From assembly GCA_020852715.1 (NCBI GenBank), contig JADZAE010000047.1, forward strand, positions 1 through 64,000: 64,000 nt of DNA, read 5' to 3'. Made by a program: the position numbers and the translations under genes. Position 1 is the stretch's first letter, and every line of letters begins with the position of its first letter. The notes beneath the pieces were generated by a model. The model had not been told where the DNA came from. It did no database searches and saw only the letters and a list, made by a program, of their open reading frames with translations. Positions 55,479-64,000 of the stretch are shown piece by piece. Source of the stretch: Deltaproteobacteria bacterium (GTDB lineage Bacteria; Bdellovibrionota_C; UBA2361; SZUA-149; JADZAE01).

Positions 55479-58133
55479 GTGAAGACGGCAGAAATCAGAC
55501 AGGCATTTCTAAACTACTTTAAAAGTAAGGGGCATACCATAATCAGAAGTTCCTCCCTCATTCCGGCGGGTGATCCAACTTTATTATTTGTTAGCGCCGG
55601 TATGGTCCAATTTAAGGATCTTTTTCTAGGAATTGAAAAGCGGGCCTATACACGTGCTACCACCACGCAGAAATGTTTACGTATTTCCGGAAAACATAAT
55701 GACTTGGAAAACGTTGGTCGCACTGCTCGCCATCATACTTTTTTTGAGATGCTGGGAAATTTTTCTTTTGGCGATTACTTTAAAGAAGATGCCATTAAGT
55801 TTGCCTGGGAATTTTTAACTAAGGAGTTAAAATTACCTAAAGATAGGCTTTGGGTTACTGTATTTGAAAAAGATGATGAAGCTTTTGCTCTTTGGGAAAA
55901 AAATACCGATGTCCTTCCCGGAAGAATTTTACGTTACGGAGAAAAGGATAATTTTTGGGCGATGGGCGATACCGGTCCATGTGGTCCAAGCACAGAAATA
56001 CATTATTTTCTGGGCGACGATCTTAGTGCGCAAAGCGAAGAGGATTTTCGCAAAGAAGATGGTCGTTATGTCGAGATCTGGAATAATGTATTTATGCAGT
56101 TTGATCGCACCCCAGACGGCCAAATGACGCCATTACCAAAACCGTCCGTTGATACGGGTATGGGGCTGGAAAGAATTGCTGCTATCAAACAAGAACGCTT
56201 AGCTAACTATGATAATGATTTATTAAGACCGATCATTGCTTATGTTGAACAGTTAAGTGGCAAGAAATACGAAGGTATTGATTATCGCGAACGTGATCTG
56301 CTTTCTGATACGCAATATGCTTACGATGTGGCTATGCGAGTAATTTGTGATCACAGTCGCGCCTGCGTATTTTTAATTGCTGATGATATTTTCCCGTCCA
56401 GTGATGGACGCGGTTATGTTTTAAGGCGCTTATTACGCCGTGCCTGCCGCCACGGACGTAACTTAGGATTTCAAGAAACTTTCCTTTATAAGGTTGCTGA
56501 GCAAGTAATCTCCGTTATGAAAGAAGTATTTCCTGAGATAGAGGAAAAGAAGAAAAAAATTATTGAAACGATAAAACAAGAAGAAATTAAATTTAGTGAG
56601 ACTTTAGATACCGGCCTTAAGTTTTTGGAAAAACATGTAGCGCAAGTTAAAGAGCATAAAGGCATAAAGCTCTCCGGCTCGGTGGCCTTTAAGCTGCACG
56701 ATACTTATGGGTTCCCTTTAGACCTGACTGAAGATATCGTGCGTATTCAACATTTAACTGTTGATAAAGAAGAGTTTGAGCAAGAAATGGAAGCGCAGCG
56801 CGAAAGGTCACGTAGCGCAAGGGCCTCAACGACTGAACTAATTTTGCAGCGTTCGGTAAAACCAATTAAGTCTAAATTCGTTGGCTATGAGTTTGTCGAA
56901 TATGAGTCTGAGGTAACCGGACTTTTTAATGAAGGTGGGGAAGTAGAATCGGCTGAAGCTAATCAGGAAGTAGCTTTAGTTGCTGCGGTTACGCCTTTTT
57001 ATGCTGAATCCGGAGGGCAGGTTGGTGATACCGGATCAATTTCTTCAAATTCCTGCACCTTGGAAGTAATTGATACGCAGAAAGTTGGTGGCGATACGAT
57101 TGTTCATATCTGTTTGGTTAAAGATGGCAGTATCAAAAAAGGCGATAAGATCCGCTTAGAAATTGATAAAGACCGCCGTAAGAAAATAGCTGCTCATCAC
57201 TCGGTAACGCACTTACTCCATTTGGCCCTGCGGGAAGTACTTGGCGATCATGTCAAGCAGGCAGGAAGCCGAGTTACTGATCAATCTTTTCGCTTTGACT
57301 ATTCGCACAATAAGCCTTTGAGTAGCGAAGAAATTGAACAGATTGAAATGATAGTTAATCGTGAAATTTTGGCTAACTCTGCTGTCTCTACGGATATTAT
57401 GGATGTCGAGAAAGCTAAGCAAAGTGGGGCGATGGCCCTTTTTGGTGAAAAGTATGGGGATCAAGTGCGTGTTGTTCAGGTTTGTCCACGTTCGCGTGAG
57501 CTGTGCGGCGGAACGCATGCTGTTCGCTCTGGTGATTTGGGTATGTTTGCTATCATTGGTGAAAGTAGTATTGCTGCCGGAGTAAGACGTGTTGAAGGTG
57601 TGTGCGGATTTTCTGCTTGGCAGCAATATAATAATTCACGAAAACTAATTCGATCTAGTGCTGAATTGATTAACTCTGCGGAGAAAGATTTGGTTGAACG
57701 TGTGACAAAATTAGTTGAACGTAGTAAAGATTTAGAGCGAGAAAACGAGCGTCTTACTACAAGTCTAAGCACTAGTAACACCGGCGAATTAATCGAAAAA
57801 GCCCGAGTGTTATCTGATGGCACAAAGGTTATCGCAACAATCTTAAAACAAACTAACGCTCAGCAATTGCGGACAATAGCCGATGATATTCGTGCAAAAG
57901 TTCCCTCCAGTTGTGTTTGTTTAGCTACTGTTAATGAAGGTAAGGCTATGGCTTTGGTTGCTGTTAGTGAAAATCTTACCAGTCGCCTACATGCCGGCAA
58001 CACTTTAAAAGTCGTAGCTCAAGCTATGGGTGCAAAAGGAGGCGGCAAAGCTGACTTTGCTCAAGCTGGCGGTGGAGATCCAACTAAGCTAGATGGAGCT
58101 TTAAGGCAATTTGAGAAACTTGCTTCATGGTAA
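55479..58133 (+). CDS. alaS: Alanyl-tRNA synthetase
   Basis: AlaS charges tRNA-Ala and edits mischarged Ser and Gly. The start is GTG 55479 behind AAGGAGAGG. The 884-residue protein has RQAFLNYFKSKGHTII, FVSAGMVQFK and the class II motifs. The editing site has HHSVTHLLHLALREV and CPRSRELCGGTHA, with the zinc-type His/Cys. The C-Ala domain ends MGAKGGGKADFAQAGGGDP. All are as usual. It overlaps the pgpH-like gene by 7 bases. Confidence 0.98.
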   Translation: MKTAEIRQAFLNYFKSKGHTIIRSSSLIPAGDPTLLFVSAGMVQFKDLFLGIEKRAYTRATTTQKCLRISGKHNDLENVGRTARHHTFFEMLGNFSFGDYFKEDAIKFAWEFLTKELKLPKDRLWVTVFEKDDEAFALWEKNTDVLPGRILRYGEKDNFWAMGDTGPCGPSTEIHYFLGDDLSAQSEEDFRKEDGRYVEIWNNVFMQFDRTPDGQMTPLPKPSVDTGMGLERIAAIKQERLANYDNDLLRPIIAYVEQLSGKKYEGIDYRERDLLSDTQYAYDVAMRVICDHSRACVFLIADDIFPSSDGRGYVLRRLLRRACRHGRNLGFQETFLYKVAEQVISVMKEVFPEIEEKKKKIIETIKQEEIKFSETLDTGLKFLEKHVAQVKEHKGIKLSGSVAFKLHDTYGFPLDLTEDIVRIQHLTVDKEEFEQEMEAQRERSRSARASTTELILQRSVKPIKSKFVGYEFVEYESEVTGLFNEGGEVESAEANQEVALVAAVTPFYAESGGQVGDTGSISSNSCTLEVIDTQKVGGDTIVHICLVKDGSIKKGDKIRLEIDKDRRKKIAAHHSVTHLLHLALREVLGDHVKQAGSRVTDQSFRFDYSHNKPLSSEEIEQIEMIVNREILANSAVSTDIMDVEKAKQSGAMALFGEKYGDQVRVVQVCPRSRELCGGTHAVRSGDLGMFAIIGESSIAAGVRRVEGVCGFSAWQQYNNSRKLIRSSAELINSAEKDLVERVTKLVERSKDLERENERLTTSLSTSNTGELIEKARVLSDGTKVIATILKQTNAQQLRTIADDIRAKVPSSCVCLATVNEGKAMALVAVSENLTSRLHAGNTLKVVAQAMGAKGGGKADFAQAGGGDPTKLDGALRQFEKLASW

Positions 58134-60574
58134 ATTTTCACGACATTATAGAAAAGCTGCGCGCTTTTCAGCATGACAGGCAGACGCATAAAAAGCTGCT
58201 GGTTTTGCTGATTGCCGTAGCTTCTTTGAGTGTCCTTTTATCTAGCTCTAACTACATTAAAAGTTTACCTGAGGATTTTAAAGTCAGTGCTGTATCCAAG
58301 CGCACAATTAAATCGCCGCTTGATTATCGGGTTGCCGATACAGAGGCTACAGAAACCTTAAAATCAGAACGAGAAAAACTTGTAAAACGCGTTTTTGTAA
58401 TCAAGGACGATACAGCTGAATTTACACCATCCGTAATCATCGAGCATTTATTTAAATACTTTGATGAAATGCTTCCACAAGAACCTAAGGCAGAAGGCTC
58501 ATTTCCAAATGACGCAGTACATTCCAAAATAGAACAAAGGCTTAATTTAGTCCTTACTTCTTCAGAGTGGCAATTATTATTAGATAGAGGAAATTGGCAG
58601 GCAATTAAAGAAATTTTATTTTTTACGCTAGAGCCGATTTTTGAAGATGGTATAACAAACAATAAAGATTTTATTACTATAGAAATGGTTTCTCATGGTG
58701 CGGTGATTCGCCGTCAGTCGAATGGCCTCGAACAGGATATTAGTGTTCTATCTAGTGTTTATGATGAAGCGAGTGCTAAGAAGGCGCTACAAAAGTCTAT
58801 CATGACAACACAGTTAAAACAGGGCTTAGCTTTTAATACTTTAGTCACCAAATTAGCGAGCAGCATTATTAGGCCAAATCTATTTTTTGATGAAATGGAG
58901 ACGGCTGCCAGAATTAAAAAAGCAAAAGATAGTATTCGTCCGGTGTATCATGTTGTCCGTAAGGGGCAAATCATTGTGCGTGCCGGAGATGAGATAAGAA
59001 AGGATCAGGAACTAAAAATAATTCGTCTCAATCAGTTACAAAGTGAGCAAAATTACTTTTTTTCTACATTAGGTTATGCTTTCTTAATTAGTTTAATGCT
59101 TATCTCTGTTTATGTTTTTATTAAGAGAGTCTGGCCAAATTTTCAACCACGCGGTCGTGATTTACTGTTAGTTACATTTTTCCTTATTGCCAATATTATA
59201 TTGATTAAGGTTTTTCGTAATCTCGGTGAGATAGCGAGTCTTAGTTTATCCGAGGCTGATAGCGCCATGTTCGCGTTAATAGCCCCGCTTGCCTGCGGTG
59301 GGATTTTGTTTCAGGTGACAATGGGATCAGCTGCGTTATTTCTTTTTATACTCAGCTTGTCTCTAATCACGGGTATCTTTCTGGAGAGTAATTGGAGTTT
59401 TATCCTTTACATAATAATCGGCAATTTAGTTGGTGGCTTTAGCGTTACTGATTGTTCGCGGCGTTCAGATTTTTTGCGTGCCGGTTTGTATATTGCCGTC
59501 GCAAACGTGTTAATTATTCTTTGTTACTTTATTTTATATCCGCAAAGCAGTAGCGGGTATATTGTTGCCAGCATGGTGTGTGCTTTTCTTGGCGGCTTAT
59601 TTTCGGCTTTAGTCGCTACCGGAATTAGTCCGTTGGTGGAATATTATGGCTCTTATATCACGAGTATCAAATTGATTGAGTTGGCTTCATTAGATAGACC
59701 GTTATTACGGGAGTTGTCACTGCATGCACCGGGAACTTGGAGTCACTCGGTTGTGATGAGTCAGTTATGCGAATCTGCAGCTGAGGCGATTGGGGCTAAT
59801 AGATTTTTAGTAAGGGTAGGAGCTTATTACCACGATATTGGGAAGCTAAGGAAGCCAACCTACTTCATCGAAAATCTCATAGATGATGATAATAAACATG
59901 AGAAGCTCGCTCCTTCCATGTCGGCCTTAATAATCAAATCCCATGTTCGCGATGGTGTGGAGATGGGCCGTAAAGTCGGGTTACCTTTAGCTGTGCTTGA
60001 TCTGATTAGGCAGCATCATGGAACAGGCTTAATTCGCTATTTTTATGATAAAGCGAAGCATGAAAATAAAGAGGAGGTAGAGATATCAGAGGACCATTAT
60101 CGCTATTTAGGTCCTAAACCTCAGACTAAAGAGGCGGCGATTGTGATGCTTGCTGATAATGTTGAAGCAGCATCAAGAACTTTAGTGGAGCCGACAGCAG
60201 CGAGAATTCAGGGTTTGGTTCAAAAAATGATCAATAATATTTTCAGCCAGGGCCAATTAGATGAGTGCCCACTGACCTTAAGTGATTTGCATAATATCGC
60301 CAAGCAGTTTACTAGAGTCCTAACGGCAATTTCACACCGAAGAATTGAATATTCAGAGAAGGCAGAAAAGATTAATCCCCATCAACATAAACACTCGGAA
60401 ATAGGAGAAGCCCATGAGGAGAGTGACGAGCAAGGCCAAGGAGGCGATTCCTCTAAACACAGAGCGGCTAAGCATTATGGTGAAGCCGACAGTAAAAAAG
60501 GATCTGCAGAAACATCTGTCAAAAAAGGAGTTACAGCAGATCGTCATGAAACTCTTAGAAGACTTGGAATGTGA
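58127..60574 (+). CDS. PgpH-type 7TM-HD membrane phosphodiesterase
   Basis: PgpH proteins cleave the second messenger cyclic di-AMP. The 815-residue protein has one N-terminal helix (about 24-42) and an extracytoplasmic 7TMR-HD part. A block of membrane helices spans about 310-500. The cytoplasmic HD domain carries His540 (WSHSVVM), His569-Asp570 (YYHDIGKL) and His630-His631 (QHHGTGL), the full metal set. The tail after about 740 is polar and low in complexity, and its DNA also encodes the start of ybeY in another frame. Confidence 0.92.
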   Translation: MVNFHDIIEKLRAFQHDRQTHKKLLVLLIAVASLSVLLSSSNYIKSLPEDFKVSAVSKRTIKSPLDYRVADTEATETLKSEREKLVKRVFVIKDDTAEFTPSVIIEHLFKYFDEMLPQEPKAEGSFPNDAVHSKIEQRLNLVLTSSEWQLLLDRGNWQAIKEILFFTLEPIFEDGITNNKDFITIEMVSHGAVIRRQSNGLEQDISVLSSVYDEASAKKALQKSIMTTQLKQGLAFNTLVTKLASSIIRPNLFFDEMETAARIKKAKDSIRPVYHVVRKGQIIVRAGDEIRKDQELKIIRLNQLQSEQNYFFSTLGYAFLISLMLISVYVFIKRVWPNFQPRGRDLLLVTFFLIANIILIKVFRNLGEIASLSLSEADSAMFALIAPLACGGILFQVTMGSAALFLFILSLSLITGIFLESNWSFILYIIIGNLVGGFSVTDCSRRSDFLRAGLYIAVANVLIILCYFILYPQSSSGYIVASMVCAFLGGLFSALVATGISPLVEYYGSYITSIKLIELASLDRPLLRELSLHAPGTWSHSVVMSQLCESAAEAIGANRFLVRVGAYYHDIGKLRKPTYFIENLIDDDNKHEKLAPSMSALIIKSHVRDGVEMGRKVGLPLAVLDLIRQHHGTGLIRYFYDKAKHENKEEVEISEDHYRYLGPKPQTKEAAIVMLADNVEAASRTLVEPTAARIQGLVQKMINNIFSQGQLDECPLTLSDLHNIAKQFTRVLTAISHRRIEYSEKAEKINPHQHKHSEIGEAHEESDEQGQGGDSSKHRAAKHYGEADSKKGSAETSVKKGVTADRHETLRRLGM

Positions 60575-60929
60575 GGATTTTGAGTTAAGCATAGTATTTT
60601 GTAACGATAAAGAGATTGCTGTTCTTAATAAGCAATACCGCAATAAAGCAAAAGCCACTGATGTCCTTTCGTTTTCTTTGCGCGAAAACAGCAAAGATAG
60701 CATGATCAGCTATATTTTAGGCGATATCGTTATTTCAGTTGATTCTGCTAAGCGCCAAGCTCGGGAGAAAAAACTGTCGGCAAAAGAAGAGTTGCTAAGA
60801 TTGCTTATCCATGGCTTCTTACACTTATTAGGTTATGATCATGAAAATGTGAGCATAAAAAAAGCTCGTGCCATGCAAAAAAAGGAAGATGAACTACTGA
60901 ATAGCTTAGGATTATGGATAACAAACTAA
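60414..60929 (+). CDS. ybeY: Endoribonuclease YbeY
   Basis: YbeY matures 16S rRNA and serves ribosome quality control. The metal motif is His133-x3-His137-x5-His143 (LLIHGFLHLLGYDHE), with ATDVLSFSL before it. I chose ATG 60414 because AGGAG (60403-60407) stands six bases before it, giving 171 residues. ATG 60477 would give the more usual 150 but lacks a good site. Either way it overlaps the pgpH gene, out of frame, by 98-161 bases. It overlaps prfB by 16 bases. Confidence 0.9.
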   Translation: MRRVTSKAKEAIPLNTERLSIMVKPTVKKDLQKHLSKKELQQIVMKLLEDLECEDFELSIVFCNDKEIAVLNKQYRNKAKATDVLSFSLRENSKDSMISYILGDIVISVDSAKRQAREKKLSAKEELLRLLIHGFLHLLGYDHENVSIKKARAMQKKEDELLNSLGLWITN

Positions 60930-62045
60930 TCAACGAATACGAACTAAAACAGCGGATAGAGAAATTAAAAGTTTCTCTGCAGGCGCTGGGGAATTATCTT
61001 TGACTTAACCGCTAAGCAAGGCAGGTTGGCTGAAATAGCCAATCAGGCCGCCGAACCAAATTTTTGGACAAATTCGGAAAGCGCGCAGAATATTCTAAAA
61101 GAGCGTGCTTTGCTAACAGAGCAAGTGGAGGCGTCAGCCAAACTTACATCCGGTGTTGAAGATTGCCAGACTTTATTAGAGTTAGCTCAAGAAAGTAACG
61201 AACAGGAGCTATGGCTAGAGTGTCAGCAGGAAATTCAGCGCGCAGAGGCAATATTATCTGAGTTTGAGTTAAATCGGATGCTGGCGGGGCCACACGACAA
61301 GTGTTCGGCAATTATGGAAATAAACTCTGGTGCCGGTGGAACAGAGGCACAAGATTGGTGCGAAATGTTACTTAGGATGTATTTGCGCTGGGCGGAGCGG
61401 AAGGGATTTTCTACTGAGCTGATTAGTATTCATGCCGGTGAGGAAGCCGGGATAAAAAATGTTGCTGTTAGCATTAAAGGTAAAAATGCCTTTGGTTATT
61501 TGCGCGCGGAAAGGGGGGTGCATAGACTTGTTCGGATATCGCCCTTTGATTCTAATGCTCGTCGCCACACGTCTTTTGCTTCAGTTGGTGTTATGCCGGA
61601 GATTGACGAAGAAATTAATATTGTCATCAATGAAGATGAGTTACGTATTGATACTTATCGCTCCAGTGGTGCAGGTGGACAACATATTAATAAAACAGAT
61701 TCAGCGGTGCGCATCACCCATGTTCCTACCGGAATTGTCGTTGCTTGTCAGACTGATCGTTCGCAACATAAAAATAAAGCACAAGCGATGAAGCTCTTAA
61801 AAATGAAACTTTTTCAGTTAGAGGAAGAGAAAAAACGCGAAGAATTAGATCGCCTTGCCGGAGAGAGAAGAAAGATAGATTTCGGTAGCCAAATACGTTC
61901 CTATGTTATGCACCCTTATCAGATGGTTAAAGACTTGCGTACTAATTGCGAAACCGGTGATGTACAAAGTGTGATGGATGGTAAATTAGATGAATTTATT
62001 CGTAGTTTCTTGATGTCTGATGAATGGAATCGACCGGAGATATAA
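60914..62045 (+). CDS. prfB: Peptide chain release factor 2 (programmed +1 frameshift)
   Basis: RF2 reads UGA and UAA stops. The first 29 codons run from ATG 60914 to CTT-TGA-C (60998-61004); a +1 shift then continues as Asp-Leu-Thr from 61002 to 62045. That gives 376 residues. The stop-recognition motif SPF (VRISPFDSN) and the catalytic GGQ (SSGAGGQHINKT) are present. The usual purine-rich stimulator is here GGGG (60988-60991), with six bases before CTT instead of three. Annotators may see only the second part. The frameshift senses RF2 level. Confidence 0.95.
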
Positions 62046-62050
62046 TTTAA

Positions 62051-63439
62051 ATGAAAAATGATTTTCGTGTTACAGTATATGGTGCAGCTGGAACAGTTAC
62101 TGGATCTAAGTATTTATTAACTGCTGGGGCACATGATTATTTGATTGATTGCGGAGTGTTTCAGGGGAAAAAAGATTTGCGCCTGCGAAATTGGGCGAAG
62201 CCGAAGTTTAAGCCGGATCGAATAAAGTCCATTATTTTAACTCATGCGCATATTGATCATACAGGTTATTTGCCAGTTTTATATAAATTAGGTTTCAAGG
62301 GGCCTATTTATTGCACTGAAGCTACCAGTGATCTGTTAGAGTTATTATTGATAGATGCTGCGCATCTACAAGAGGAAGAAGCAAATTTTGCAAATAAGTG
62401 GAAAACTTCCAAGCATGAACCAGCGAAACCCTTATATACGGAAGCTGATGCCCGGCATGTTTTAAAGCAGATCAAAACTATTCCTTTTTATGAATTTTCG
62501 GAAGTCGGTCCCGGGCTTAAAGTAAAACCCACATTTGCCGGTCATATTTTGGGATCAGCTTGTCTAACCTTTGACTACAAAGGTAGCGGTGTTTCTTTTT
62601 CCGGAGATGTTGGGCGTTATAATCAGCCGATATTAAATGATCCGCAGCCATTAGAAATAGGAAATTGTCTCTTTTGTGAGTCTACTTATGGAGATCGAGA
62701 TCATGGTCAGGTAGATTCTTTAAGTGAGTTAGAAGTAGTTATCAATCGCGCTTATCAACGGCGTGGACCGATTTTGATTCCAGCTTTTGCTGTCGGCAGA
62801 ACACAATTATTGCTTTATTATATTGCGCAGCTGGAGAAAGAAAATCGTATTCCTACCTTACCGGTCTTTGTCGATAGTCCGATGGCCATTGATACCACGG
62901 CGCTATACAAAAAACATCGCGAAGAATTTGATACTGAGGCATTGGCGCTAGTTAAAGATGGTGGAGTGATTCTTACCACAGGAAAAACTTATTTTTGTAA
63001 GACACGCGATCAATCTAAGCAGTTAAATGGCTTGCAGGGACCGCGAATAATAATTTCAGCCAGTGGCATGGTTAATGGTGGTCGTATTTTACACCATATG
63101 CGTAATTGGTTACCGCATAAACAAACAACGGTTGTTTTTGTTGGTTATCAGGCAGTTGAAACCAGAGGTCAGTTGATTCAATCCGGGGTGGAAAGCGTAA
63201 AGATTTTTGCCGAGGAAGTTCCTATTCATGCCCAAGTGGAGACAGTAAGTTCTTTATCGGCACACGCTGATCGAAGAGAATTAATAAAATGGCTCAAAGA
63301 CGCAAGCACTGCTCCGACTACTTGTAAAATAATTCATGGAGAACCGGAAGCTGCGGATGCTTTTTCAGCGCTGGTTACAGAAGAGCTTAATTGGAATTGT
63401 TCCGTTGCTCAGGATGAAGAAGTCGTTGAAATCGCTTAA
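62051..63439 (+). CDS. Beta-CASP metallo-beta-lactamase RNA-processing nuclease
   Basis: The 462-residue protein has the MBL motif THAHIDHTGYLP (His65, His67, Asp69, His70), then GHILGSACL and FSGDVGRYNQPI. The beta-CASP part has PAFAVGRTQLLLYY, ISASGMVNGGRILHH and SSLSAHADRRELIKWL. This is the CPSF73/YSH1-like bacterial RNA exonuclease family. All metal ligands are present. It starts five bases after prfB, so is likely cotranscribed. Confidence 0.92.
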   Translation: MKNDFRVTVYGAAGTVTGSKYLLTAGAHDYLIDCGVFQGKKDLRLRNWAKPKFKPDRIKSIILTHAHIDHTGYLPVLYKLGFKGPIYCTEATSDLLELLLIDAAHLQEEEANFANKWKTSKHEPAKPLYTEADARHVLKQIKTIPFYEFSEVGPGLKVKPTFAGHILGSACLTFDYKGSGVSFSGDVGRYNQPILNDPQPLEIGNCLFCESTYGDRDHGQVDSLSELEVVINRAYQRRGPILIPAFAVGRTQLLLYYIAQLEKENRIPTLPVFVDSPMAIDTTALYKKHREEFDTEALALVKDGGVILTTGKTYFCKTRDQSKQLNGLQGPRIIISASGMVNGGRILHHMRNWLPHKQTTVVFVGYQAVETRGQLIQSGVESVKIFAEEVPIHAQVETVSSLSAHADRRELIKWLKDASTAPTTCKIIHGEPEAADAFSALVTEELNWNCSVAQDEEVVEIA

Positions 63440-64000
63440 TCAGTTGATAGCGTTTCTTAATTTAAGCACCTTTTCTAAGATCGTGAGATTATATTGTGCC
63501 TGATAACACTCGCTATCTAACGCCAGAGCTTGATCCCAATAGTTTTTTGCCTGCTCCAGTTCGTAACGTTTAAAAGCGGCAATACCTAAATCTACAAGTT
63601 GACGGATAGTAAGTTTTGCTTCCACTATTTTGGGGCTTTGCGGTTTAGACCTTTGAGGGAAAGTATCATCTTCGGCTAACGTTAAATTATCATCAAAATT
63701 AAGATCAGCTGATTGATCAAAGATTTCTTTAGTGGCGATAGATGTATGTTTCAATCCCTGCTGGACGTGTAAAAGCAGATTGTCAATATCGAAAGGCTTT
63801 TCAAGGTAAGCGATACAACCGTTATTTAAAGCTTGTTTAGCAATGCTTTCATTGCCATAGGCTGTAATTAAAATGGCTTTAGTGTCAGGTGCGATTTGTT
63901 TGAGGCAATGCGTGAGTTCTAAACCATTCATTCCCGGAAGACGAAAATCTGTAATCAAGAGTTCAGTGCATTTTGTTTTGAGTATAGGGATTGCTGCTTC
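63440..64000 (-). CDS. Response regulator with TPR-like tail, 5' truncated
   Basis: The frame stays open to the window end, so the N-terminus is missing; the TTG at 63958 is internal. The visible receiver part has the phospho-acceptor Asp in LLITDFRLPGMNGLEL, Thr in ILITAYGNES, and Lys in AYLEKPFDIDNLL. A polar linker follows, then a TPR-like helix pair (LGIAAFKRYELEQAKNYWDQALALD). There is no DNA-binding domain, so output is probably by protein contact. It is convergent with the MBL nuclease gene, with no gap. Confidence 0.85.
   Translation of the reverse strand, partial: EAAIPILKTKCTELLITDFRLPGMNGLELTHCLKQIAPDTKAILITAYGNESIAKQALNNGCIAYLEKPFDIDNLLLHVQQGLKHTSIATKEIFDQSADLNFDDNLTLAEDDTFPQRSKPQSPKIVEAKLTIRQLVDLGIAAFKRYELEQAKNYWDQALALDSECYQAQYNLTILEKVLKLRNAIN

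Overview
This window looks like the chromosomal replication-origin region of a Gram-negative, AT-rich bacterium. The core is dnaA - oriC - dnaN - recF - gyrB - gyrA. Nearby are gpsA, proS, a tat operon, a MoxR/DUF58/VWA operon, mltG, ruvX, rlmD, alaS, a PgpH-type HD phosphodiesterase, ybeY, prfB with its programmed frameshift, and a beta-CASP nuclease. Several traits point to a deltaproteobacterial or Bdellovibrionota-like lineage. The ATP synthase c subunit carries a signal peptide and an Ala-Gln...Glu-Ser pattern, the a subunit has RLFANM instead of RLFGNM, and the F0 genes stand apart from F1. This placement is inference; no rRNA is present to settle it.

Layout. 1-1.9 kb: 3' part of a fibre protein with an S74 self-cleaving chaperone end and many His-x-His repeats, then a CheY-like gene broken by two in-frame TAA codons. 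1.9-5.3 kb (minus): two glycosyltransferases and a Wzy-like polymerase. 5.6-10.5 kb: an unknown small protein, dapA, and a large exported Cys-rich protein that resembles TraU by eye. 10.5-10.9 kb: a GC-rich patch bounded by Tn5/IS50-like ends. 11-12 kb (minus): an AmmeMemoRadiSam-type radical SAM enzyme. 12.2-19.8 kb: a glycan cluster with four GT4 enzymes, a methyltransferase and a PglC/PglD/PglE/PglA-like set. 19.5-21.2 kb: three unknown proteins. 21.2-24.8 kb: trxB, an RluA-family enzyme and atpI-atpB-atpE. 25.2-35.5 kb: the origin and replication/gyrase block plus gpsA. 35.6-38.4 kb: proS and tatBAC. 38.9-40.3 kb: a decayed NHL-type secreted protein gene. 40.4-50.7 kb (minus): the VWA/BatA/DUF58/MoxR operon, mltG and ruvX. 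51.2-64 kb: M23 peptidase, rlmD, SGNH hydrolase, alaS, pgpH, ybeY, prfB, MBL nuclease, and a truncated response regulator.

How the parts work together. The glycosyltransferase blocks probably build a surface polysaccharide or O-antigen: the PglC-like enzyme loads the first sugar on undecaprenyl phosphate, GT4 enzymes extend it, and a Wzy-like protein may polymerise it. The PglD/PglE pair would supply an amino or N-acetylamino sugar. The MoxR, DUF58 and VWA proteins form a typical co-transcribed envelope maintenance system, here with an extra Gln/Asn/Ser/Lys-rich membrane protein.

The most unusual non-genic content is two dispersed repeat families. One is an 89-nt two-hairpin element in two copies. 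The other is a short family with CCTAAA...TTTAGG ends that sits at gene 3' ends and supplies stop codons. The oriC has clustered TTATCAACA-type DnaA boxes and a DnaA-trio-like tract. I did not find a clear defence system, CRISPR array, rRNA or tRNA.
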